DNA of 64,000 nt from Hyperoplus lanceolatus (lineage: Eukaryota > Chordata > Actinopteri > Uranoscopiformes > Ammodytidae). The position numbers and the translations under genes are program-made. The stretch covers positions 21,701,501 through 21,765,500 of the forward strand of contig CM049417.1 in NCBI GenBank assembly GCA_026929865.2, written 5' to 3'. The notes beneath the pieces are model-generated. The model saw only the letters and a list, made by a program, of their open reading frames with translations, was not told where the DNA came from and made no database searches. This document shows, one piece after another, positions 23,328-37,473 of the stretch; the first letter of the stretch is position 1, and each line of letters begins with the position of its first letter.

Positions 23328-24942
23328 CGCCTCGTTTCCACATACGTACATTCTCGTATGCGATCCAACCGTCTCCGACCGAAAGTCCATTCATTCCTAT
23401 GTGAGTCTCCGTAATGTCCGTTTTGCGTCCGAAACTCCTCCCCTCCGTAATATTTCTGTCCGATATGTCCATAATATACGTTCAAAAAATTGAACTTTCA
23501 CCGTGGTTTTACGGAGATACCGTATGAAAGTTTTGCTAGCTCGCTGATTGTCAGTTTGAGTGAATAAAAAGACAAATTGTGAGTATTTTTATTTTCGGAT
23601 CCTCTATAGGCCAACTTCATCATTTTTATATGAAATGGTTATATGTTATGGTTTAATATAGCCCATACGCCTGGTTGGTTTTATTTTTGTCTCGGTAGGC
23701 TATATGTCGATCCTCATATTCCACAGGACCGGTCTCCTAAACACTGACATTATCAGGCGTTCCCCCATCTTTTTTGCTGTCCGTGAATAAATTCCTTGCG
23801 TAGAACCAGTGTTGGGAACGTTACTTTAAAAAAGTAATTAGTTATAGTTACTCACTACTTGTTCCAAAAAGTAACTGAGTTAGTAACTGAATTATTTTAT
23901 AATAGAAGTAATCAGTTACCAGGGAAAGTAACTATTTGCGTTAGCCTACTGTAAAAAAAAAAAGTTGCTATATGTCAAAAAAATTGATTTTTCTGAGCAG
24001 TTTTCACAAGTCAGTTGAAATGAGTAGAACAAACATGCAGGCCTACTTGTAGGCTACATAACCTTCAATGTGTATTGCACATCAATAGACAGCAAGAGGT
24101 TTATCCTGCACTTCAAGTATTTTGTTCTCAACAAAAGTAATAGAGGAAACTGCTGAATGTACCGTGCTGATCTGCTATATCACTGGATTCACTTCAGGTG
24201 TGTCGGCTAAAACCACTATAGTAGCCTAAATAATAAAACACTACTTAAGGCCAAAAACGTCAGACTATGAAGCATGAGACGATGAGAGGAGGAGTAAGGA
24301 TTTATCCTATGTTTATTTCCTTCTTTAACATGCACAGCAGCATACAGATCCCAGGAAAAGAACAGTAGCAATATTCGGCTTGTGATGACACGCTAAACAG
24401 CTGTTTCAACCGGCGAATCGCGGCCGTTTAATAACGTGCATAAATTATAACTTATAGAGATGGGAAAACTCCATGCACTTACTCACAAGGGCGATGCAAA
24501 CAAACTCAGGGAGGGCACGTTTAGTGAAGAAACTTCACTAAACGTTTGTTTAGTGAAGAAACTTCACTAAACAGGCGCTCCGGCTGACTGACGTGACGGC
24601 GCTAACTGACAGTTATAATGTCATCCACACTGAATAAAACACAACTTAAAACACACCGGTCTCCTCACTAGCAGTATGGAGCCAGGGGTGCGTTCGGATT
24701 ACACAGTTTATTCAATCAATTCATAGTAACGCACCGCATTTAACGTTCAGTAACGATAACGGCGTTGTAACGACGGAAAAAGTAATTAGTTAGATTACCC
24801 CGTTACTGAAAAAAGAACGGCGTTACCTAACGCCGTTATTTTAAACGGCGTTATTCCCAACACTGCGTAGAACACTAGCGACCCCTTCCGTAAATTTACG
24901 GAAGCACGTATACGAAAAACATACGTATGTGGAAACGAGGCG
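23328..24942. repeat. Inverted arms around the hAT-type element
   Basis: 23328-23362 (CGCCTCGTTTCCACATACGT...) is inverted at 24908-24942 (...ACGTATGTGGAAACGAGGCG). The arms are about 35 bp with mismatches and probably belong to an older element into which the 23807-24865 element jumped. Confidence 0.6.
23807..24865. mobile_element. Non-autonomous hAT-type element, 1,059 bp
   Basis: The termini are CAGTGTTGGGAACGTTACTT and, inverted, GGCGTTATTCCCAACACTG. A perfect 8-bp duplication CGTAGAAC flanks it (23799-23806 and 24866-24873), the size typical of hAT. No transposase frame is present. Subterminal AGTTA/TAACT motifs are dense near the left end. Confidence 0.9.
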
Positions 24943-26650
24943 AAAGGCTGTCCCATTTGCAAGGCTCCTTGCAAGGCTCCTCATATGCGGCCGAGAAATG
25001 CAGCCTTCGTTTCATGGTTTTGAAGGCTGCATCAGATGGATCCTTCGTGGCCCAACATATCCCAAGATTCATTGCGTTTTTTTCAGAGATTGCATAAAAT
25101 AAAATAAAAAATAACAAAACAGCAACGTGTTGCTCCATCTTCTTAACTTTTATCTTCCTTTCTTTTTTTCTTGTACTTTTTTTCTTTTCGTCTGGTAGGC
25201 AACTTCTTTTTCTTTTTTCCTCCATTGACAGGGCTGTCTCCGTTGGCAGCAATCAGGGTTGCTAGGCAGCACAGAAGCGGCGAGTCGTCGCGCAAGGTAA
25301 CGGCTTGTTACGTAAACCGGAAATGCTCGTAAATGGAGACCTGCGGAGACCGTCTCATTTAACAAGGCTCGTTGGCCTTGGAATCGGCCTTAAAATCAGC
25401 CTTCATAGGCTATAGCCTTCAGAGACCGCGAGACTGCGTCCAAGTGCGTGGTCTCTGTAATGGGACATAGCTACAGTAACCCCTGACTGCAGCTCGCAGA
25501 TCGAGGAGGAGCCAAATGTGGGCTCGTCTAAACGTTTAAGGAAAAAAGTGGGAGATCGTATTTCCGTCTGAGTCCATAATACTGCACGCTTTTCTGCCTA
25601 GAGGTAAGTTGCCGCTCTCTGTTCGTGTACATTGTAAACTAATGTATGGATAGACCAACAAGTTGATAATTAAAATATTCATGCAAGTAACATGCATAGG
25701 CCTCATGTTTAGCCTATGTCATGAGGTCGTTTGAATAATAGCATTTAGGCAGTGTTTTTCAGCTTTTTTTTTAACCCTTTTGTGCATGGCGTCCACATAT
25801 GACGACAATTAAATAAACTCCAATATTTTGGGCTTATCATGGTAATGGTCAGTGGCGATTTTGGGTTGGAAACTCTGGTGGGGCCATGCAGGAAAATAAT
25901 CTTATAACGCAATCCAGAAATAGGCTACCACATATTACTACCATCACAACAAACACAAAGTAGCAAGTGACAGAGGGGACCAAAATTGCAGCTGAATAAT
26001 GCCATCACTCAAACGCGAATCTGACATATATTAGGCTATTTTATTACATGGCACTTTGAGAATCCTATGTAAATCACAGCATTCTACAGGTCTGTTATTT
26101 CCCAAGTACATCTCGCTGCGACAAAGTTGACATAGCTATACTCATTGTCATGCCCTCCTTGTAGAAAGTTCTTATGTGTTTGTATGAGTCAAGGATCACA
26201 CCGAGTTTAACGACTGCATTTCATCAAAGCATTCAATAAAACTGCGCTCCGATACAGTAACAAACAGGAGGTAAAAGTGAACTAGCCCACCGGGCATTCT
26301 GATTGGATGAGGCGACACAGTACGGTGGCTCCGGTAGCTCATAATGAACAAACTGCATAATCATATAATACAACCAAGTCAAGTCATCAAGTCATCATTT
26401 AAATTGTTTTTAATACAAATACTAAATAAAAAGTTATACATTTAGGAAAAACTGGGCTATATATTTACATATGAAATTCTTAAAAATAAAAATATATACA
26501 ACAAAGTCATCATTCAAACAGTGATTCTTGAGAACCGGGACAAAAGGCTGGGACAAAATGTAACTGCTGTTATCTTTAAAAATAAAAATATTTAAAACTG
26601 TAGATGTTATTAGGGATTAAGAATTGAATGTCTGGAGCCCAATTACAATT

Positions 26651-26681
<31 letters not shown>

Positions 26682-26800
26682 CTTCACCAGCACACACACA
26701 CATGAGCACTCACACGCACGCAAGTACGCGCATATACTCTCTCTCTTGGTTGTCCATCGACTTTCGATGATGACGTCCAGCTTTGAGATGGTGATTTTCA
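24943..26800. other. Repeat-rich non-coding stretch
   Basis: Up to about 25470 it repeats AAGGCTCC/AGCCTTC motifs. Around 25850 there is a decayed TE-like piece (GATTTTGGGTTGGAAACTCT). An (AC)n run sits near 26651-26680. The minus-strand frames at 24896-25365 are Lys-rich and look fortuitous. Confidence 0.4.
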
Positions 26801-26812
26801 CATGATCCACAT

Positions 26813-27127
26813 CTATAAGTGAGTATTGCTGTGGCTATACAATCCAATCCTAGATCTACATGCCCTCAGACAAGTAGGACATGTAAATGCATCACTAGCC
26901 ACTGTGGGCACCACAGCAGCTTTCCTCCTGTCCCTCCTCTGTTGTCTCCTGTCTGTCCTGTCCTGCTCCAGCCTGCAGGTCCCCTCTATACACATCTGTC
27001 TCCATGAGGTGCGCTTAGCAGCATGTACCAAAATCACATCATAATCCCAGGTGGAAACAGGGCCTTTGACACGGGAGCAGGACAATGGCGGACCTCGGCT
27101 GTGGCACCCTCTGCCTGGAAAAGTCAA
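26813..27127 (-). pseudogene. LINE polymerase C-terminal zinc-finger fragment
   Basis: The minus-strand frame of 104 residues contains a basic linker (DRTDRRQQRRDRRKAAV) and ends FTCPTCLRACRSRIGLYSHS. The C-x2-C...SRIGL-x-SH arrangement is the finger found at the end of many fish LINE ORF2 proteins. The RT is absent. It lies just downstream of the last clear KDZ-gene exon and may have replaced or extended its 3' end. The upstream part (to 27127) could belong to that gene, so the boundary is unsure. Confidence 0.55.
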
Positions 27128-27274
27128 GTTGCAGCATTACGTACAAGCTTAGCAGGAAATTAGGCCTTGAAAACAACCCATGTAATATTTGTGGACAAGG
27201 CATAAAAAAGACAACTGTGTGTTAAAATATTTATAATAGGACCCTGTGTATTAAGGTTATTCCTCATGACTAAC

Positions 27275-27655
27275 CTCAGAGTCCTGGTTGCGCCTTCTCT
27301 TCAGCCTGAACACTGGGGAATAATTGCCACTCAACAGCTCCTGGCACTCCGCTGTCCAATGAGCAAAGATTTGGCCATGGCTACAAAAAAATGTACAATA
27401 AAAACAAAGAAAAGTTCCAAAATAGTATTATGTTGGAACTACCTACATAATCAGGGGCAATCACCCTTTTTAATCTGCACTGCTTTTAAAAAAATAAGAG
27501 ACAAGGAACAATCTACTTTTCATTTATACAAATTGAGATAAAAAACCTACAAATGGTCATTGAGCCATGTCATCTACAAAGATTAGATACCTGTCAAGGG
27601 AATCATTCTCCAGCAGCAGAAGACACCACCATCTCCGCAGGGCTGGCATGTCACA
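27275..27655 (-). CDS. KDZ-like gene: C-terminal exons beyond the palindrome
   Basis: Exon 27655-27591 encodes CDMPALRRWWCLLLENDSLD in phase 0 and ends in phase 2. Exon 27380-27275 completes that codon and encodes HGQIFAHWTAECQELLSGNY then SPVFRLKRRRNQDSE. Phases match each other and the exon at 33505-33461, so the 5.7-kb palindrome lies in an intron. The basic RLKRRR near the end could be a nuclear localisation signal. A possible last exon at 27114-27034 is not secure. Confidence 0.65.
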
Positions 27656-30600
27656 CTGGAATTTGAAATGTTTCTCTTCAGTACAACTCAAAGTGAAAGA
27701 ACCAGGTCATAACCCTTTTTGGTAACACTTTAGTTCGATAGTCCACAGTTGACACTCAACAAGCCATCAGTTGATACGCAGTTGCATGTCAACAGTGAAT
27801 GAGTTTACATATCTCAACAGATACGTAACATGAATTCAACTAACTGTAAGTTAACCATAAGTTGCACTATTAGTAGATGATTAGTTGACATTCAACAGAG
27901 CTTGTTCAACAGATAAAAAACAAGGATTCAACTAACTGTCTGTTAACTATAGGTTGCACTATTAGTAGATGTTTAGTTGATATTTAATAGTGATTAAGTT
28001 GATACATATTTAGAATGCATTCAACTGTCAGTAAGTTAAGTTGCATTTTTAGTAGATGTTGTTTTGTACACGTAACATGCATTCAACTAACTGTCAGTTA
28101 ACTATTAGTTGCATTATTAGTAGATGATTAGTTGATATTAAACAGTGAGTTAGTTGATACTCAACAAAGCTTGTCAACAAATATGTAACATGCATTCAAC
28201 TAAGTGTTAGTTAACTATACAATAATTTTATTTTGTTAATTTATTTTTACAAAAACAGTCTGCAACAGACATTGTACTTTTTATTACATGTTCTTTACAA
28301 ATATTCAACTATCAGTTGAGTGTCAACTTCTAGTAAGTTGACTATCAACTGCTGTTATTAACCAATTCTCAACTTACGTTTCATATGGATCAACTTTCCC
28401 ACCACTCACAAGGAACACATCTAATGAATGAACATTCAACCCTCTGTTGATCATATATGTTCATTGTAAAATAAAGATGAGAATGTTTTATCAATCAATA
28501 GGCACCATCTGTAGGTGTCTACCTGTTGATTGTCATATGACTGTCGACAAAGTATCAGTCAATATTCAACTTAGCATAAGTAGACAGGTCTTGGGACTGT
28601 CAAATTAAAGTGAAAACAGTTTAGTGTCTACACACTATTAACAGAGGAAAACAGAGAAAATAGTTGACTATCAGTTGATTCTCAACAAACTGTCAGTCGA
28701 TGTTTAACTAAGCATTAGTAGAAAGGTCTTAGGACTGTCAAATTAAAGTGAAAACAGTTTAGTGTCTGCAAACTATCAACAGAGCAAAACAGAGAAAATA
28801 GTTGATTCTCAACAAACTATCAGTCGATATTCAACTAAGCATTAGTAGAGAGGTCTTAGGACTGTCAAATTAAAGTGAAAACAGTTTAGTGTCTGTAGAC
28901 ACTCTACAAACTAGTAACAGTACAAAATAGAGACATGTTTTGCTCAACTGATGAGTAACACTGGATGACCCCAAAGTAAAGTTAAAAAATATATAGGCAG
29001 CATATCTGAACAGGAAAGAACATTTATTTAAAGTAAATTTAACTTTTTTCAGTAGTTACACAACATGTAGGTACACAGCAAGTACCATCAATACCTCTAA
29101 AAAAGACAATAAAACTAATGCATGTATTTATTTAGGTGTCACTTAGGCAATTGTTTAACGACAGATCGTCCAAAAATTGACATTCAAAAAGCTCAGTAAA
29201 GTGTACCATAACACCCAGTACCACTAGTTATGATACTGAGCAAACATATGTAATATATAACATCAGTTCTCATGAAACGCTTTGTTATGGTAAGAAAAAG
29301 ATTATGGACTATGGATTATGTTATGGACCAGAATATCTGAAGCTCCTAGTAGCTCGGGAGAAAATGGATTACTAACAGCAATGGTGAAACAAGACACACT
29401 GATTCAGCAGTTAGGTTTGACAAGTAAATGTAAAATACTTATTTTCTACTCTCTCTCTTCCTTGAAGTGTATGTCATTGTTGATTCTCAGTAAAACATAA
29501 AAAAAACACAACAGTGCCATTTTTTCCATTATGGACTCAAGATAAAACAACTTAATTATCACTCTCCTGTGACCAACCACTAGTTTAACCTGGTCCTGCC
29601 ACTGTTATTTGAATGAGCACATTTGAATAATTTTTCGCTCTCTTTAGATCCAGTTGTTGGGTTACTAGCCACTCCAGGCCTGCTGTACTCCTCTTCAATT
29701 GAAGCAGTCGGGCTGAAGAATCCAGGAATCTTGTCCTATCACCCAGTTGATGAACATAGAAAGAAATGATCTGAGAATTACCACAAAATAGTTCAAATGC
29801 ATTTTGATTTCCTTTATCTAAATCCTTATAGCATTGTGGTTCCACATTAAAACACATAATGCTTTCTATTGCTTTAATAAAATATATTTGGTACCCTAAT
29901 CAAATAAAATTCTCACTGAACCTTGTACAGATTGAAATTATTTTTTAATTAAAGAAACATGTAATCTCTATGACCATTCTACACAACACCACATGCGTAG
30001 ACTCAGTTTTTGCTCACTTTAGACTGAAATAGCAATATGCACTTTGAATGTGGAACATGCAAACATTTATTCAAATAGAGTTTAGTGTCTATAAACACAC
30101 TTTATTTAGACAGATACTTGTGAAGCTAGGCAGCGCTAGGCTCATGCTAACGTTGCTAATATAGCTAGCGCGCTAGGCGCGGCGCTAATGCTAACGTGGC
30201 GATGCTAGCGGGAGGCCGCGTCGCTAATATATATGACACTATTCTTACATACACAAAACGATATCTCTCAAATACCTCAGTTAACTCACCAATTATTCCC
30301 TTTGGCTAATGGCAGCATACTTGTGACCACCACGGGTCTTCAGTGTGAGATGGATGGGTTGGTCAAGCTGGCTTTTAGCACATAGCTTTACTGTCCAGGC
30401 ACACATCCATTTTTTAGCTGCCCAGGTCAGTAAAACGAGCCCTCTCTGTCTCGAAAAAGCCCTAACCACGCTGGGGCAGTTCAAGTGCTTGAAAAAGGTG
30501 GGTAATCGTAATGTCGATAATATTCGAAAATCCAGACTCCAAACATATTATCACCTTCCCAAAGTTTAAATACATATTTATAGATGTATCTATGTTTTTT

Positions 30601-33600
30601 TTATATAATTGTTAATATCAGCAATGGCTGTATAAACCTCTCAAGATTAGAAGACCTAAATAGGCCTACATAGAGTGGTGTGCAATACAATGCGAACGTA
30701 TAGTGGTTACTGATAAATAACAACTATAACCTGTAGGACATTATTGATAATATTGTGAGCAGAAATTATATGAAACAAATATATATTGATCTATTAATGT
30801 GTATTTTAAACTTTGGGAAGGTGAAAATATGTTTGGAGAGACTTTATTTAGGAAACATATTTCATTTCTAACTGTATCGACATTACGATTTCCCACTTTT
30901 TTCAAGCACTTGAACTCCCCCAGCTTGGTTGGTAAGGGCTGTTTAAGCGAGAGGTCTCGTCCTTTACTGGCAGCCAGAGAGAAGGTTCTGTGTCTGGTCA
31001 GTAAAAGCAGCAGCTATATGCTAAAGACCGCTTGACCAACCAATCCATCTCACACTGAAGACCCGTGGTGGTCACAAGTATGCTGCCATTAGCCAAAGGG
31101 AATAATTGGTGAGTTAACTGAGGTATTTGAGAGATATCGTTTTGTGTATGTAAGAATAGTGTCATATATATTAGCGACGCGGCCTCCCGCTAGCATAGCC
31201 ACGTTAGCATTAGCGCCGCGCCTAGCGCGCTAGCTATATTAGCAACGTTAGCATGAGCCTAGCGCTGCCTAGCTTCACAAGTATCTGTCTAAATAAAGTG
31301 TGTTTATAGACACTAAACTCTATTTGAATAAATGTTTGCATGTTCCACATTCAAAGTGCATATTGCTATTTCAGTCTAAAGTGAGCAAAAACTGAGTCTA
31401 CGCATGTGGTGTTGTGTAGAATGGTCATAGAGATTACATGTTTCTTTAATTAAAAAATAATTTCAATCTGTACAAGGTTCAGTGAGAATTTTATTTGATT
31501 AGGGTACCAAATATATTTTATTAAAGCAATAGAAAGCATTATGTGTTTTAATGTGGAACCACAATGCTATAAGGATTTAGATAAAGGAAATCAAAATGCA
31601 TTTGAACTATTTTGTGGTAATTCTCAGATCATTTCTTTCTATGTTCATCAACTGGGTGATAGGACAAGATTCCTGGATTCTTCAGCCCGACTGCTTCAAT
31701 TGAAGAGGAGTACAGCAGGCCTGGAGTGGCTAGTAACCCAACAACTGGATCTAAAGAGAGCGAAAAATTATTCAAATGTGCTCATTCAAATAACAGTGGC
31801 AGGACCAGGTTAAACTAGTGGTTGGTCACAGGAGAGTGATAATTAAGTTGTTTTATCTTGAGTCCATAATGAAAAAAATGGCACTGTTGTGTTTTTTTTA
31901 TGTTTTACTGAGAATCAACAATGACATACACTTCAAGGAAGAGAGAGAGTAGAAAATAAGTATTTTACATTTACTTGTCAAACCTAACTGCTGAATCAGT
32001 GTGTCTTGTTTCACCATTGCTGTTAATCCATTTTCTCCGGAGCTACTAGGAGCTTCAGATATTTTGGTCCATAACAAAATTATATATATTTTTCTTACCA
32101 TAACAAAGCGTTTCATGAGAACTGATGTTATATATTACATATGTTTGCTCAGTATCATAACTAGTGGTATTGGGTGTTATGGTACACTTTACTGAGCTTT
32201 TTGAATGTCAATTTTTGGACGATCTGTCGTTAAACAATTGCCTAAGTGACACCTAAATAAATACATACATTAGTTTTATTGTCTTTTTTAGAGGTATTGA
32301 TGGTACTTGCTGTACCTACATGTTGTGTAACTACTGAAAAAAGTTAAATTTACTTCAAATAAATGTTCTTTCCTGTTCAGATATGCTGCCTATATATTTT
32401 TTAACTTTACTTTGGGGTCATCCAGTGTTACTCATCAGTTGAGCAAAACTTGTCTCTATTTTGTACTGTTACTTGTTTGTAGAGTGTCTACAGACACTAA
32501 ACTGTTTTCACTTTAATTTGACAGTCCTAAGACCTCTCTACTAATGCTTAGTTGAATATCGACTGATAGTTTGTTGAGAATCAACTATTTTCTCTGTTTT
32601 CCTCTGTTAATAGTGTGTAGACACTAAACTGTTTTCACTTTAATTTGACAGTCCCAAGACCTGTCTGCTTATGCTAAGTTGAATATTGACTGATAGTTTG
32701 TCGACAGTCATATGACAATCAACAGGTAGTCACCTACACAGGGTGCCTATTGATTGATAAAACATTCTCATCTTTATTTTACAATGAATATATATGATCA
32801 ACAGAGGGTTGAATGTTCATTCATTAGATGTGTTCCTTGTGAGTGGTGGGAAAGTTGATCCATATGAAAAGTAAGTTGAGAATTGGTTAATAACAGCAGT
32901 TGGTAGTCAACTTACTAGAAGTTGACACTCAACTAATAGTTGAATATTTGTAAAGAACATGTAATAAAAAGTACAATGTCTGTTGCAGACTGTTTTTGTA
33001 AAAATAAATTAACAAAATAAAATTATTGTATAGTTAACTAACACTTAGTTGAATGCATGTTACATATTTGTTGACAAGCTTTGTTGAGTATCAACTAACT
33101 CACTGTTTAATATCAACTAACATCTACTAATAATACAACTAATAGTTAACTGACAGTTAGTTGAATGCATGTTACGTGTACAAAACAACATCTACTAAAA
33201 ATGCAACTTATAGTTAACTGACAGTTGAATGCATTCTAAATATGTATCAACTTAATCACTATTGAATATCAACTAAACATCTACTAATAGTGCAACTTAT
33301 GGTTAACTTACAGTTAGTTGAATTCATGTTACGTATCTGTTGAGATATGTAAACTCATTCACTGTTGACATGCAACTGCGTATCAACTGATGGCTTGTTG
33401 AGTGTCAACTGTGGACTATCGAACTAAAGTGTTACCCACTTGGTTAGTAAAAATACTTACAATAGAGTAGTCAAATTTGGCATCTAGGGCGATGTACAAG
33501 GCAGCCTGCAACCAAAAATATGTTTTACTGCTTCAAGGTTTGATACAGGAATGTATGCAGCATACTTTAACAGTATGACATCAGATGTATCCATGGTGTA

Positions 33601-36600
33601 TGAAATCACATTTTTTGAAAAAGAAAATGCAGCAAATTATAATTTAACAAAATCCACATGCATCACAGAGTAGAACCCACTGTAATCATGACGATGCCAC
33701 AGTCCAAGCCGAATTGCTGGCTAGGGAAACCCTGAATCAAGACAGACAAGCAATGATGAATTAAACACACTCACTCACATATGCAAAGTGTGATGCAAAT
33801 AAATATATAAATACCTGCAACTCTTTGCCTGTTATCTCCTCCCAAGGACCTGCAGAAATATTTTGAGCAATATTCCTGCAAATTTCAGATGGAAAAAATT
33901 ACATTTGAGATAATGCTGAGAAAAAAAAACAACAATTACCAATTTCTTCAATCGAAATAGAAACAGTCAGAGGAACGCGACCAACTAAATTACAAGAGTC
34001 ATATTAAGACAACTAAAAGGTTAAAAGGTCAAAGGAACATGACCAAATAAAAATTAAACGGTCACATGAAACTTACGAAAGGTCATACGAACTTGACCAA
34101 ATACAATGGACAGGTCATAGGAACGAGACCAAGTCCAACTTATTATTATTTATATTTAACCTCAATAGTGGAATGTAATGTTTCCCACTAAATCCAGACT
34201 CGCTCATGGCATACAGTGAGTCCAGGAAGAGGATCTGTTTTTGAGCTGGCTTGATGACCTAAAGAGGACCACATTTGGTTTAGCAAGGACAAGTACTGTG
34301 AAGTGTATCTGTTAACTGTTTTCTAGTGGAGGTACAGTACATGTGCTCATGGAGCCTGCCTGCAACTTAAATGACATGATTTCAGTGTCAAACTTTCTTC
34401 AAAATAACAGAACAATTATTAATAAAAGAGAATAATACGCACACAGATCTGATAGTGACCAGGTGTCCACAGAGGGATGAAAATGGCATCCATCTGATGG
34501 GCTTGGCTTTTAAAAAGGAGATTCACAGAGACAATGTTTATCAATGTACTCAACTCAAGCGTAGCATTGAATATCCAACATGTAAGGACTATACTTACAG
34601 GTATACTTGCCATGGGGTTGTTATTAACAGGTGGCAGCCAAGTAGGGCAGACGTAAAGGCCAACAATGTGGACCTTCTTTCCCTGATCAAACATTGAAAC
34701 ACAGCCTTAATTTCATTTCAAGTGTTAACACACAACTACAATGGCAATGTAAACTCAGCACATAGCAGATACTTAGTTTGGTATACAAACAGTGCTGCAG
34801 AGCATATGGCACCTTAGAAACTGCAATCCTCTCGATCAGGTCAAAGCAGGCATTTCCAATCTATGAGAAAAAGTTAATTATTACTTGGCTTTATTTTCAT
34901 CGCACCATGTACCACAAATAACTTACTGTGGACTCCATCTGCTGCCGCAGGCCTAGTATGTGGAAGTCTGAACGGGTAAGACAGCTGTCGCTGTTGCGCA
35001 CTATAAGTTCATGGGCCGGTTTGTTGGGGTCCAAGACGTAACATAGCTGGAAAACACACAAGTACGTCTTAATTAATCTTAGATGACCACTTTAAAGTCT
35101 TCTTTTATGTACAAAAAACAATCGCAGTACCATTTCTTCTTGATCCCGTTGCAAATCAAAGGACCAGCATGACCTGTTGGCCTCTATTGAGCCCACACTC
35201 AAAACATCTGCACAGTGAGGCCCACGCGGCATGCCTGTCATTGAAGTGATATTGAAATACAAAATGGGAGAACAGTAATGAATCATACATAGACTATTTA
35301 TGTGCTGCTTGAACAACAAAAGCACATACATGTACCGGTACCTGCTTTAAGATCCACTTTGCTCATCTCTTCCAGTTTTGTTGGCCCTTGCTCTGCTGAC
35401 ACATGATGGTTGACTGGCAGAGATTGCGCATAAGACACATTTACAAAGAGATAAATGCAAAAAACAATGTGAGGAAATGCCAAAAAAGTTGTAAAGAAAT
35501 ACATACAAAATGTGTCATGAAGGACAAAAGTAATACTTCTGTACAATGTTATACAGTTGTACAGTTATTAATGTATCGACACACACACTTGTACAACACC
35601 AATGAGTCATACATAAAGATTATGTCCTTCTTCAACCATAATACGACCTAGATGTATCTGCTTCAAGAGTGTCCCCATCAGTCCAACCTTGTTGAAGTGT
35701 GGAGGAGTCTGTGATTGTGAAGATAAAAATAGATTTTTTACAATATAAAAATAGAATATAACAAAAACCAGCATCTCATTCAGCTTTCTGCTTTTGTGCT
35801 CCAGGATATTGCACACCAGACTTTTTGGGGGAGGTTCCATATTGTTCAAATTTTAAAGGCAACATTTGTGTGAATTCAAATACATACCCAACAATGCTTG
35901 GCCATAATGATTTAGGGTTACATCCTGGCCAAGTGTCTTTTTCAGCTTTTCCATTTTAACAGCATTTTTGCTGCTGTTATAATGATGCAGGATGTTCCGC
36001 ATTAGGAACACATGTGACGATGGCGTCATCATATTCATGAAGTGGTTATTACGCCTCATCCCGGAAAAGAGCTGTTCGGCTGTTTGACTGTTCACCCAGC
36101 CTAAAATTTCAGGAACGAGTTCCATTTTCCGAAGGACATCGCTCTTGTCTTTCGTATTGTCTTCATGGAATCGATCGTAAATGGCGTAATGGGCTGAGGA
36201 ACCGGTGAAAGGGTGTCCATCTGGGTCTGGCACCTTCTTCTTCTCTTGAATCCATGGCAGGTTTACTTTGAGGTCACCTGCGTTTGCGCGTGCAATGTTG
36301 ACCTCTGTTGGTTCAAGCAACCTTCCACCATGGGGCCTGAAAGTATCTGGCACTCTGTTGTTGGCATGTGTTGCCAAACCACGGGCAAAATCATATAATG
36401 TGACATTTGGAAAGTGCTTCATAGAAAGAAGAAGGTCAGTGTAGTCACGTGGACTTTCAGCTCTGATATTGAATTTGACAGCATAGACCACGGCACAAGG
36501 ACAGGTGACAACTGCCCATCCACCTATGAGAAAAAGCCAAAATTAAAAATGGAGAGAGAGAGAGTGAAAAACTGTAAGTACCACTTAAAAACAGTTGGTT

Positions 36601-37435
36601 GCCAGACAGGTCTGGTTACCTGAAGCTCCCCAGATCTGAGAGAAGACCTTGTCATATGTGTCTCTGTTTTTCATTTCTTGCTGAAGTCTGCTGACAAGGT
36701 CCATTCGTGAGCCCTGGGGGTCCACACCACACTGCCCACACAAGCCACGTAGATCACCCATCTGTGAAACACAATATATACATGCAGTCCATTGGAGATC
36801 AAAGCATCATTATCAACATACTCGTCCAAGGCTGGAACTTTCACATGCAAATCGTGGTTAAAGACAAAAAAATACAATAACTAGACTGACAAATGAGCTA
36901 CATGACAATTAAAAGCCTATGCATTCTATGCATGGACAGCATTGCACCAGTTATTTTGAATACCTTGACTTTGAGAAGCTCATCTGTTAATCTGTCCTCT
37001 GTGACGGTCAACTCCAACTCTTCTGCTGGACTCTGTGGGGAATACACCTTTTTGTATTCCGTATTGAGGACTACATTGCCACTCCTGGTGTGGGGCCCTA
37101 TCCATGGCGCCCAATTGTGATAGCTAGGAGGCACGATAAAAGGGTTTTCCTTCTTACCTATGAGGAGGGGTGGAGGGTGGTTTAGGAGTTAAGAGATAAC
37201 ACAACAGACCTCATAGTAACAACAATGAACATCATAGTAAAAAGGAATATTTCACTCACATGACACTAACCCACGGGAAATCACTTCCATGGACACCTTC
37301 TCCCAGAACTCTTCAGCATCCACCTTGCTATCAAAATCTGCTGGTGGTTCCTCAATAGTGCTCACTTTCAAGATGAATTCAAATTTCAAATTACAGTCAT
37401 GCCATAATCTGTATAAGCCAAATATGTAGTGCTTG

Positions 37436-37473
<38 letters not shown>

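Noticed and set aside
27034..27114. Last exon of the KDZ-like gene (AEGATAEVRHCPAPVSKALF then stop)
   Set aside because: The acceptor looks good, but the segment overlaps LINE-like sequence in another frame, so I left it out of the model.
29585..31813. 90-residue frame present in both palindrome arms as a gene
   Set aside because: Identity simply reflects the palindrome. No domain, splice context or start context supports a protein.
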